Notes: generated by a model not told the origin, from the sequence alone. 5,142 bases of DNA from an uncultured Bacilli bacterium (GCA_947631895.1 CANRMU010000069.1:1-5142); one strand, 5' to 3'; counted from the stretch's first letter, positions 1 to 5,142 are shown. Numbers and translations are program-made.

Positions 1-70
1 ATTTTAGTTAAAGATATTTAATAAACTGAAAAAACTAGCTTTTTAAGTTGAATAAAATAATTTGTTTTCA

Positions 71-99
71 TTGCAATCTTGTCTTAAAAAAAGTATAAT
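71..99 (+). promoter_or_regulatory. Sigma-A type promoter of the 238-aa gene
   Basis: TTGCAA (71-76) and a perfect TATAAT (94-99) are separated by 17 bp, the ideal spacing for a housekeeping sigma factor. The DNA upstream (about 40-70) is almost all A/T and could act as an UP element. Transcription should start near 105-107, leaving a leader of only about 12-14 nt that is little more than the ribosome binding site. The promoter therefore lies inside the longest possible reading frame (from TTG at 62) and argues against that start. Confidence 0.8.
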
Positions 100-108
100 G
101 AATTTACA

Positions 109-114
109 GGGAGG
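109..114 (+). promoter_or_regulatory. Ribosome binding site that fixes the start at 119
   Basis: GGGAGG lies 4 nt before the ATG at 119-121. With the promoter just upstream, it identifies that ATG as the real start rather than the TTG at 62 or the ATG at 98, which would be upstream of or at the transcription start. The 4-nt gap is slightly short but usable. Confidence 0.8.
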
Positions 115-118
115 AAAT

Positions 119-835
119 ATGTTAGAAGTAGAAAATCAATCTTGGCAAGATTTAGATAATTTAATTAAAAAAGTTTTAGTAAAACAAAAGAAGGAACTTA
201 ATGAAATAAAATATATTACCGAAAAAACTAATTATTTTTATCATCTATTAATGGGTAATTTAGAAAAGAAAATGGAAATAGATGAAAATTCTGTTCTTCT
301 TGTAGATAAAGTTACTAATGAAGAATATCTTTCATATTATAATCACTTAACCAAAGCAATTTGTATTTTTAAAAAACCTAAATTAAGTTTTGAAGACTAT
401 TTTAATGGCGTAGTTAGAGAAATGATTTGGGAAGAAAGTAAACAATATTTTATTACTTTAGAAAAAGGAATTCTTAGAGTTGATGTTTTAAACTCTTATA
501 TCGATGCTGATATGGTTACAAGTTTTTATGATATTAATAAAATTGCAGATATTATAAGAGAACATAATTATAATACTTTATGGGAATTAATTAGTAGTTA
601 TGAATTTCAAACTAAAGCAATTCCAGAAAATACAATTTGCTCTGAGATAAGGGCCGATATTAATGGCGAGCCAAAATGTCAAACTATTTATTCAATAAAT
701 GATAAAGAAAAACAGTTTGTATTAAGAAGTACTACTAATAAAGAAAAAAATAAAGGTTTAAATCCTTTTGAAAATCATGAACAAGTTGTAAATTTAGCAA
801 TTCAATATCGTAATACTTTACAAAAAAAATTATAA
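119..835 (+). CDS. Hypothetical cytoplasmic protein, 238 aa
   Basis: I do not recognise this protein and assign no function. The frame is open from TTG at 62, but the promoter and ribosome binding site place the start at ATG 119, giving MLEVENQSWQ... and 238 residues. There is no signal peptide and no membrane segment. The composition is highly charged (many K, E, D) with many N, I and Y, which fits a soluble cytoplasmic protein. The first ~60 residues (DLDNLIKKVLVKQKKELNEI...) look helical and possibly coiled-coil. The middle and end mix predicted strands and helices (for example FITLEKGILRVDVL, then INKIADIIREHNYNTLWELISSYEF). The few cysteines are scattered and form no metal-binding CxxC pair. 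The gene stands alone, with its own promoter and terminator, convergent with cdaA-cdaR, so the neighbourhood gives no functional clue. Confidence is high that it is a gene and nil for its role. Confidence 0.85.
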   Translation: MLEVENQSWQDLDNLIKKVLVKQKKELNEIKYITEKTNYFYHLLMGNLEKKMEIDENSVLLVDKVTNEEYLSYYNHLTKAICIFKKPKLSFEDYFNGVVREMIWEESKQYFITLEKGILRVDVLNSYIDADMVTSFYDINKIADIIREHNYNTLWELISSYEFQTKAIPENTICSEIRADINGEPKCQTIYSINDKEKQFVLRSTTNKEKNKGLNPFENHEQVVNLAIQYRNTLQKKL

Positions 836-838
836 GAT

Positions 839-879
839 GGTTGTTATATAATTTTTATTAATTATGTAGCAACCTTTTT
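839..879 (+). terminator. Rho-independent terminator of the 238-aa gene
   Basis: A 15-bp stem (839-853 with 860-874, two G-U pairs) closes a 6-nt loop (TTTATT) and is followed by TTTTT at 875-879. It begins 4 nt after the stop codon. There is no adjacent T-run on the other strand, so it should act mainly on the + strand. Confidence 0.8.
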
Positions 880-885
880 AATATG

Positions 886-921
886 AAAAAAGGAAGTTTT
901 ATTATTAAAACATTCCTTTTT
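886..921. terminator. Bidirectional terminator between convergent genes
   Basis: A stem of about 14 bp with one bulged base (886-900 with 907-921) closes a 6-nt loop (ATTATT). One arm starts with six A and the other ends with five T, so a T-run follows the hairpin on both strands. On the minus strand it overlaps the last two bases of the cdaR stop codon and ends the cdaA-cdaR operon. On the + strand it backs up the terminator at 839-879. Confidence 0.8.
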
Positions 922-2290
922 ATTCAGCTGATATTATAATCCTAACTTTACTTGTTACTAAGTAATTTACTTTTGGATCATTAGAATCAATGTGAACATC
1001 TACTTCATAAGAACCAGGTTTATAATCAGTTAAATCTATGTATGCTTCAATATTTTCAGCAGTTAATGGGTCAATAACTGAACTTACACCTTTAATTTGA
1101 ACAGGAATACTTCCTTCACCCTCTAGATTTACTTTTAAACCATTTGCTAAATTACGATAAGTAATATGATTTACATCAACACTCTTTTGTTTTTCTTCAC
1201 CAAATGATACAACAATTCTTGCATCAGTTTCACTTATTGAACGTACACCATTAGGTTTAGTAATATTCATTTTATATGTTTCAGCCCCATTTTCTCCTTT
1301 ATTATTTATATCAATAGAAATTGGAACACTAGTAATTTTTTCTATAGATTCTTTCTCACCATATATATCAACTGTATAATCAGATTTACCATTAATAGTA
1401 ATTGATGATATAGCTTTACCAGCAATTAAATTACCAGTTGTTGAAATAGTTATTGGAACAGTTGCTTTATATGTACTAAATGTAATATTAGCTCCAACCG
1501 TAACCGGAACAATTTCAATATTATCTAATGCTTTACCATTCTCATCATAGGCTACTAAAGGTAGATTATCTATTTCATAAGAACCAGCATCAGTAAATTT
1601 AGGATTTGCTAAATCAACGATAGCTTTAACAGTTGCAATTTTCTTTAAGGCATCTTCACTTCCTTTAACAACAACTTCAGATTGATCGAGCGCTACACTT
1701 TCAACTGAAAATTTTTCATTTAATTTATCTTCATTTAATAAATCATAAGATATTGATTTCGTTTCACTAACTTTTTTCTTAATAACAACACTTACATAGG
1801 CTGGATCAAGTTTATAACTAATATTATCAACAGTTTGATTATATGATAAAGCAACTCTTCTTGGATCATCACTTGGTTCATAATCAGTTAAATCAAGTAC
1901 AACATCATGTTCACCTAATTGTTTAGCTAAATATAAAGCACTTTTACGGCCTGTTAAGATTATATCAACAGTATCAACAGCACCTTCTACAACATAAGCT
2001 TCTTTATTATATAATAAAGTAACAGGTTCATTTGCTAAAATCTCAGCTTCAGTTTCAACTAATGTTATAACTTGACTATCTACTAAGAAAAAAGTTATAA
2101 CTGCCATTATTAATGATAAAAATAATAACACTTGAGAACGATTCAAAAACTTTTCAACATGAATCGGATTATTTCTTATTTTATCCATTAAATAAAATAT
2201 TGCTCTACTAATTGGGGTAATTAAATGTTTATCAATAAACTTATATATACCCTTAAAAAATTTTATTATACCAGTTAGGACTTTACGCAT
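920..2290 (-). CDS. cdaR: CdaR (YbbR-domain protein), membrane regulator of CdaA
   Basis: CdaR is the membrane-anchored partner of the diadenylate cyclase CdaA and modulates c-di-AMP synthesis. It is 456 aa, near the usual length of Bacillota CdaR. One membrane segment (about residues 53-71, QVLLFLSLIMAVITFFLVD) is followed by four YbbR-type beta repeats outside the cell, roughly 85-173, 175-265, 273-365 and 368-455. Each shows the pattern V-x-V-x-G then hydrophobic-D-L/I, for example VVVKGSEDALKKI...AIVDL and VQIKGVSSVI...AYIDLTDYKPGSYEV. The basic, amphipathic N-terminal stretch of about 50 residues before the membrane helix is longer than in the Bacillus protein. The ATG at 2290 overlaps the end of cdaA by 8 bp and has GAGGA 8 nt upstream (2299-2303), so translation is probably coupled. 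The gene ends in the terminator at 886-921. No glmM follows, although cdaA-cdaR-glmM is the common arrangement. Confidence 0.93.
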   Translation of the reverse strand: MRKVLTGIIKFFKGIYKFIDKHLITPISRAIFYLMDKIRNNPIHVEKFLNRSQVLLFLSLIMAVITFFLVDSQVITLVETEAEILANEPVTLLYNKEAYVVEGAVDTVDIILTGRKSALYLAKQLGEHDVVLDLTDYEPSDDPRRVALSYNQTVDNISYKLDPAYVSVVIKKKVSETKSISYDLLNEDKLNEKFSVESVALDQSEVVVKGSEDALKKIATVKAIVDLANPKFTDAGSYEIDNLPLVAYDENGKALDNIEIVPVTVGANITFSTYKATVPITISTTGNLIAGKAISSITINGKSDYTVDIYGEKESIEKITSVPISIDINNKGENGAETYKMNITKPNGVRSISETDARIVVSFGEEKQKSVDVNHITYRNLANGLKVNLEGEGSIPVQIKGVSSVIDPLTAENIEAYIDLTDYKPGSYEVDVHIDSNDPKVNYLVTSKVRIIISAE

Positions 2291-3101
2291 TTATATCATC
2301 CTCACTTTCTACATCTGAATCATAAAATATTTCTGTTTTAGGTTTTAACTCATCCATCAATATTTTTCTAAATTCATCTAATGTTAAATTATATTTTAAT
2401 TCACCATCATAGGCAATAGATATACGTCCCGTTTCTTCTGATACAACTAAGGCTAAAGCATCAGATTCTTCAGCAACTCCTAAAGCAGCCCGATGTCTTG
2501 TTCCTAATTTTTTACTTACATTAGGATTCATACTTGTTTTAAATACAGCTCCAGCACAAGTTATACGATTTCCTTGAATTATTACCCCACCATCATGTAA
2601 AGGACTATTAGGATAGAATAAATTACCTAGTAATTCGCTAGATATATCAGCATATATTTTAGTAGCACGATCTATATATTCTTGTAAGGAAATATCTCTT
2701 TCAATAACAGTTAAAGCTCCAATTTTATTTTTCTTTAAAAATTCAGTGGCTTTCATAATTTCATTAACCATTTTTTCTCTTTCAGTAACAGTTAAGGTTT
2801 TATGTCGTCCAAGTAATTGAGTACGTCCTATACTTTCTAACATTGCCCTAATCTCAGGTTGAAATATAACGATAATTGCAAGTGGTCCCCATTCTACAAC
2901 ATATTGTAAAATAAGACCCACAGTATATAAATTTAAAGCATTACTGATAACTTCAATTAATATAACTAAAATAACCCCTTTTAATATTAAAACCATTTTA
3001 GCATTATTTTTAATATTCTTTAAAACAAAATAAAATAATAACCAAACCACACATATATCTAAAATTTTTGTAACAATCGACCATAAACTAGCTAATGACA
3101 T
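2283..3101 (-). CDS. cdaA: CdaA, membrane diadenylate cyclase (c-di-AMP synthase)
   Basis: CdaA condenses two ATP into the essential second messenger c-di-AMP, which in Bacillota controls potassium and osmolyte transport and cell-wall homeostasis. The 272-aa length matches the family. Three membrane helices fill the N-terminus (about residues 9-27, 37-56 and 62-80), followed by the conserved FQPEIRAMLESIGR (80-93) and the cytoplasmic DAC domain (about 100-250). The active-site motifs are present: SPLHDGG (166-172, equivalent to the DGA motif), GTRHRAA (200-206, containing RHR) and VSEETG (220-225). The DGA motif reads DGG here, a small change not expected to abolish activity. The acidic tail (DSDVESEDDINA) is not catalytic. 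ATG at 3101 has AGAGG 7 nt upstream (3109-3113), which fixes the start. It is the first gene of an operon with cdaR, which it overlaps by 8 bp. Confidence 0.96.
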   Translation of the reverse strand: MSLASLWSIVTKILDICVVWLLFYFVLKNIKNNAKMVLILKGVILVILIEVISNALNLYTVGLILQYVVEWGPLAIIVIFQPEIRAMLESIGRTQLLGRHKTLTVTEREKMVNEIMKATEFLKKNKIGALTVIERDISLQEYIDRATKIYADISSELLGNLFYPNSPLHDGGVIIQGNRITCAGAVFKTSMNPNVSKKLGTRHRAALGVAEESDALALVVSEETGRISIAYDGELKYNLTLDEFRKILMDELKPKTEIFYDSDVESEDDINA

Positions 3102-3137
3102 GTAACAACCTCTTTCTTATTTTTATTTGACTAAATA

Positions 3138-3146
3138 ATTATAACA
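3138..3146 (-). promoter_or_regulatory. Extended -10 promoter of cdaA-cdaR
   Basis: On the minus strand this reads TGTTATAAT: a perfect TATAAT (3143-3138) with the upstream TG of an extended -10 element. The -35 position (about 3161-3166) reads TAGAAA and is poor, which extended -10 promoters tolerate. Transcription would start near 3131, about 30 nt before the cdaA ATG. The core elements lie between the 250-bp element and cdaA, so the element has not disrupted them. A second TATAAT on the minus strand (3175-3170) lies within the left target repeat and has no convincing -35. Confidence 0.55.
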
Positions 3147-3166
3147 AAAAATTTAACATATTTCTA

Positions 3167-3180
3167 TACATTATATGAGT
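3167..3180. repeat. Left target-site duplication of the 250-bp element
   Basis: TACATTATATGAGT lies directly before the TGTTAA end of the element and is repeated exactly at 3431-3444. Both copies are followed by T, so the duplication is 14 or 15 bp depending on which T belongs to the element. The flanking bases outside the repeats differ, as expected of a target duplication and not of a longer duplicated block. Confidence 0.75.
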
Positions 3181-3189
3181 TGTTAATCC

Positions 3190-3230
3190 TTTTTTAAAAT
3201 GTTACACATTAATTTTTTTAAAATGTTACA
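3190..3230. repeat. 17-bp direct repeat inside the left end of the element
   Basis: TTTTTTAAAATGTTACA occurs at 3190-3206 and 3214-3230, a 24-bp period. The right end has one related inverted copy (3405-3422) with one extra base. The left arm is therefore longer than the right by about one repeat unit, as if the sub-terminal motif had been duplicated. Repeated sub-terminal motifs are often transposase binding sites; that role here is inferred. Confidence 0.7.
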
Positions 3231-3250
3231 TTATTTATAATAATATAAAG

Positions 3251-3392
3251 AAATTTATTGATAGGCAAATCATTGATAATAGGCAGGAATAATTCGCCAT
3301 ACTTGTTGTAATATCTTATTTTTAAGATATTACAATTTATATTAGAATTGTTACTGGGTTCCTATTGTCAATGAGGAACTATCAATAAATTT
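3251..3392. repeat. Nested inverted repeats in the core of the element
   Basis: AAATTTATTGATAG (3251-3264) is perfectly complementary to 3379-3392. Inside it, TCATTGATAATAGG (3270-3283) pairs with 3361-3374 with one G-T pair. Inside that, AATAATTC (3290-3297) pairs with GAATTGTT (3344-3351) with one G-T pair. Short unpaired stretches of similar length on both sides (for example 3265-3269 and 3375-3378) separate the blocks, which gives a rod-like hairpin with internal loops. Confidence 0.8.
3306..3335. repeat. Perfect 13-bp hairpin at the centre of the element
   Basis: TTGTAATATCTTA (3306-3318) and its exact reverse complement (3323-3335) flank a 4-nt TTTT loop. It forms the tip of the larger fold-back. 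TTTAT follows on the + strand and would make only a weak terminator, so I list it as structure and not as a terminator. Confidence 0.8.
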
Positions 3393-3430
3393 AACATATC
3401 AAAATGTAACATTTCTAAAAAATCTTAACA

Positions 3431-3444
3431 TACATTATATGAGT
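3431..3444. repeat. Right target-site duplication of the 250-bp element
   Basis: TACATTATATGAGT lies directly after TTAACA, the right end of the element, and is identical to 3167-3180. Removing the element and one copy would join 3180 to 3445 and restore a continuous intergenic sequence. Confidence 0.75.
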
Positions 3445-3470
3445 TTTACTGTCTAATAAGATACTGTTCT

Positions 3471-3499
3471 AAAAAAAGAGCCCTTAATTAGAAGAACTC
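3471..3499 (-). terminator. Rho-independent terminator of the surface-protein gene
   Basis: On the minus strand, GAGTTCTT (3499-3492) pairs with AAGGGCTC (3485-3478), an 8-bp stem with two G-U pairs and a 6-nt loop. TTTTTTT follows (3477-3471). It starts 11 nt after the stop codon, so transcription should end before the fold-back element and cdaA. Confidence 0.85.
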
Positions 3500-3510
3500 A
3501 AATAACAAAA

Positions 3511-5142
3511 TTAAAAGGCAAGCACTAGACGAAAGCCTTGGGTGCTGTTCGCATGACCGAAAGAATCAATGAAAGCAAATATGCCAGCACCCATACCATT
3601 GTTGTAAAAGCCACCACGTAAAACCCATGGATTTACTGAATTGACAAGCCATGCTTCATCGTTATACCAACTTCCAATTTGTCTTGATTGTGTTCCATAT
3701 TTAATTGTTTCAAATGAACCCATTTCTTTCGTGGCATCTCCTAAGAAACCTCTGTTATACGTTGCACTACTTGTACTATAATCATATTTATCAAAGAATC
3801 TTTCATCGGTTGGTAAAGCTATTCCTTCGGTTACCTCTGAAATATTATGATTTACTTCTACTCCTGTATCATTATAAGATGGACAGGTTAGTTTTCCTTT
3901 GAAACTAGAGTTCCATACATTATGACGGCCTGATGATAATTTTCCCGTTTTTCCATCTCCTGTACTATTATCATCCATTCCACTCATCATGTATTCCCAA
4001 ACTCCTCCACTCATATCATATATTCCACTATAATTACCTGTTGTACTTGCTACTACACTTGCTTTATTAAAATAATTGGTATTGTATGTTCCATCTGAAC
4101 CTGCTGATGTTACTCCTCCATATTCATTACAAGCAAGAGGTGTATTACTACATAATTCATTTGTTCCTGTATATCCAGTGGTTGGTTCTAGTCTCGCTGC
4201 ATATCCGGTTAAATAATCGGAATTATTATTGATTCTGACACTTGTATGACTTCCATATTTACTATATTGTAAATAGGCTACTGCTCCCCATTCCATGTTT
4301 TTCATCATATGACTATTTAAGGTTGCTTCATAATGTCTTCCAACTACATATGCTCTTGATACTTGAATACTTCGCCATGAATACGCATTTGGTTTAATGA
4401 TTACTTTTTTTGATGCTTCAATAGCAGCTGCTTCATCTTCAGGATTTACTCTGGCAGCTCCTGTGTTTCCTACTCCATCATAGCCTGTTTCAAATTTGCC
4501 GACCCATATCCCATTTGTATTAAATGATGTGAATGCTGGATGTGTTAACCACTCTCCAACAGAGTCTCCTTTTTTTACTTCTTCATCTTTACTTTCAAAT
4601 TCGATATTTATTATTTGTTCTTTATCTTCTTTTGTTCCTAGTCCATTATAGTTTCCTTCATCAAATATTTCATATCTGTATCTTGGTATCCACACAAAAT
4701 AACTTTCAATATCACCTTCATCTATTGGTTCATTTGCTCCGGGATCTTCTATCCCATCTCTTAAAATAACGGCATTTGCCCATTTCTGTTCACTATAACT
4801 ATACCATTTTTTTGTTTCATCTGCTCTTGTAACTTTTCCGTTTTCTTCATTGATTGTTATTGGTATTAAGTCTCCATCTATTACTGGATCTGTTCCATGT
4901 AGTATACTTTCGGTATATGGCTTTTCTCCTAATACACTTTCTACTATTACTTTTGATTTATATATACTTTCTTCTACTTTATCTTCTTTGGTTACATCTT
5001 CATCTAACCAGATTCGCAGTTCATATTCTTTGCTTTCACTTGGTTTTAATTTTCCTCTTTTTATTTTTCTTCCTTCTTTACTTCCTGTTATTTTATAATC
5101 ATCATATGTTTCATATGCATTAAGCATTGTTCCTACTCCTTT
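3511..5142 (-). CDS. Surface protein with FGE/C-type-lectin-like C-terminal domain, 5' end outside the window
   Basis: This is the C-terminal part of a probable surface protein. The frame is open to the window edge (KGVGT precedes the first in-window ATG at 5127; residues below are numbered from it). Residues 1-65 (SESKEYELRIWLDED at 30-44) look like the end of an Ig-like domain of the TasA/camelysin type, and the signal peptide should lie upstream. A linker follows (HGTDPVIDGDLIPITI, 78-91). From about 105 to 538 runs a domain related to the FGE/SUMF1 fold: YFVWIPRYRYEI (143-154), THPAF...GIWVGKFETGYD (195-217), SHMMKNMEWGAVAYL (272-286), GIYDMSGGVWEY (368-379) and PWVLRGG...GFRLVLAF (500-538). 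The catalytic cysteine of true FGE enzymes is absent from the C-terminal region (the cysteines are at 326, 333 and 415), so a ligand-binding role is likelier than catalysis. There is no LPXTG anchor. AAAGGAG at 5142-5136 resembles a ribosome binding site for ATG 5127, but a start there would cut into the Ig-like domain. Its terminator follows at 3499-3471. Confidence 0.8.
   Translation of the reverse strand, partial: KGVGTMLNAYETYDDYKITGSKEGRKIKRGKLKPSESKEYELRIWLDEDVTKEDKVEESIYKSKVIVESVLGEKPYTESILHGTDPVIDGDLIPITINEENGKVTRADETKKWYSYSEQKWANAVILRDGIEDPGANEPIDEGDIESYFVWIPRYRYEIFDEGNYNGLGTKEDKEQIINIEFESKDEEVKKGDSVGEWLTHPAFTSFNTNGIWVGKFETGYDGVGNTGAARVNPEDEAAAIEASKKVIIKPNAYSWRSIQVSRAYVVGRHYEATLNSHMMKNMEWGAVAYLQYSKYGSHTSVRINNNSDYLTGYAARLEPTTGYTGTNELCSNTPLACNEYGGVTSAGSDGTYNTNYFNKASVVASTTGNYSGIYDMSGGVWEYMMSGMDDNSTGDGKTGKLSSGRHNVWNSSFKGKLTCPSYNDTGVEVNHNISEVTEGIALPTDERFFDKYDYSTSSATYNRGFLGDATKEMGSFETIKYGTQSRQIGSWYNDEAWLVNSVNPWVLRGGFYNNGMGAGIFAFIDSFGHANSTQGFRLVLAF
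3514..3627 (-). other. Candidate DGR-type variable region at the C-terminus
   Basis: The last 38 residues of the surface protein (WVLRGG, about 25 mixed residues, then GFRLVLAF) have the layout of variable regions in DGR target proteins with a C-type-lectin/FGE fold. There, surface residues between RGG and GFR are diversified by adenine-specific mutagenic copying. Of the 24 codons from F507 to Q530, 20 end in C or T, as expected if they descend from AAY template codons. GC at 3513-3618 is 49 of 106 bases, against 32 of 100 in the adjoining 3619-3718. No reverse transcriptase or template repeat lies in the window, so the role is inferred. The residues could instead be ordinary divergence among paralogs. 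Confidence 0.4.

Larger units (their letters stand above)
3181..3430. mobile_element. 250-bp fold-back MITE-like element
   Basis: This non-coding element starts TGTTAA (3181-3186) and ends TTAACA (3425-3430). The 26-bp ends (3181-3206 and 3405-3430) match in inverted orientation at 21 of 26 positions. Further complementary blocks run inward: 3251-3264 with 3379-3392 (14 of 14), 3270-3283 with 3361-3374 (one G-T), an 8-bp block with one G-T around 3290-3297 and 3344-3351, and a perfect 13-bp hairpin at 3306-3335. The whole element could fold into one long interrupted hairpin. Exact 14-15 bp direct repeats flank it. No reading frame of useful length lies inside, so any mobility needs a transposase supplied from elsewhere. 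I cannot name the family. The alternative, a structured RNA gene, would explain the fold but not the flanking repeats. Confidence 0.72.

Noticed and set aside
34..50. Partial palindrome AAAAACTAGCTTTTT as a terminator of an upstream gene
   Set aside because: The stem is only A-T pairs around a CTAG core, too weak to call, and no gene end is visible upstream.
3306..3340. Central hairpin of the element as a rho-independent terminator
   Set aside because: It is AT-rich, is followed only by TTTAT, and no transcript runs into it on the + strand. It is better explained as the tip of the fold-back.
3190..3422. CRISPR-like repeats (the repeated TGTTACA motif)
   Set aside because: There are only three copies, one of them inverted, with unequal spacing and no spacers of constant length.
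3181..3430. 6S RNA, T-box or riboswitch upstream of cdaA
   Set aside because: I see no T-box sequence or known riboswitch core. The cdaA promoter lies downstream of the element, so it would not be in the cdaA leader. The flanking duplication favours a mobile element.
3705..3902. Open frame on the + strand inside the surface-protein gene
   Set aside because: It is antisense to a well-supported coding region, has a biased Leu/Tyr-rich translation typical of antisense frames, and has no ribosome binding site or promoter.
4533..5123. Three further + strand frames (4533-4769, 4850-5098, 4854-5123), Leu/Ser-rich and seemingly membrane-like
   Set aside because: They are shadows of the minus-strand surface-protein gene. 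The hydrophobicity comes from reading Glu/Lys/Asp codons in antisense, and two of them overlap each other.
3511..5127. A true formylglycine-generating enzyme or sulfatase-modifying enzyme
   Set aside because: The catalytic cysteine region near the C-terminus is missing, and the Ig-like N-terminal part suggests a surface binding protein that reuses the fold.

Overview
The window is AT-rich, and all genes read with the standard bacterial code (Trp is TGG, stops are TAA). The CdaA/CdaR pair and a surface protein with a formylglycine-generating-enzyme-like (FGE/SUMF1-like) C-terminal fold suggest an uncultured low-GC Bacillota. The protein style resembles gut RF39/Erysipelotrichia-type metagenomic genomes. 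That placement is inferred from protein style, not from a marker gene.

Layout. On the + strand, 71-835 holds a monocistronic gene for an unrecognised 238-residue cytoplasmic protein. It has a near-consensus promoter, a very short leader and its own terminator. It converges on a minus-strand operon, cdaA (3101-2283) then cdaR (2290-920), and a bidirectional terminator lies between them. CdaA makes the second messenger c-di-AMP and CdaR is its membrane-anchored partner. The usual third gene, glmM, is absent because the operon ends in a terminator straight after cdaR.

The 409-bp gap upstream of cdaA (3102-3510) holds an extended -10 promoter for cdaA, then a 250-bp non-coding element (3181-3430). 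The element starts TGTTAA, ends TTAACA, and is almost entirely one imperfect fold-back. An exact 14-15 bp direct repeat flanks it, as expected of a target-site duplication, so I read it as a miniature inverted-repeat transposable element (MITE). Next is the terminator of the last gene.

That last gene (3511 to beyond 5142, minus strand) is the C-terminal part of a large surface protein. An Ig-like/TasA-like segment leads into an FGE-sulfatase/C-type-lectin-like domain ending in RGG...GFRLVL. This C-terminus has the layout of variable regions in targets of diversity-generating retroelements (DGRs). Its last ~106 bp are clearly GC-richer than the adjoining coding sequence (46% against 32% by hand count), and most codons there end in a pyrimidine. 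No reverse transcriptase or template repeat is in the window, so the DGR link is a hypothesis.

The two points most worth following up are the fold-back element with its long target duplication and the possible DGR variable region next to it.
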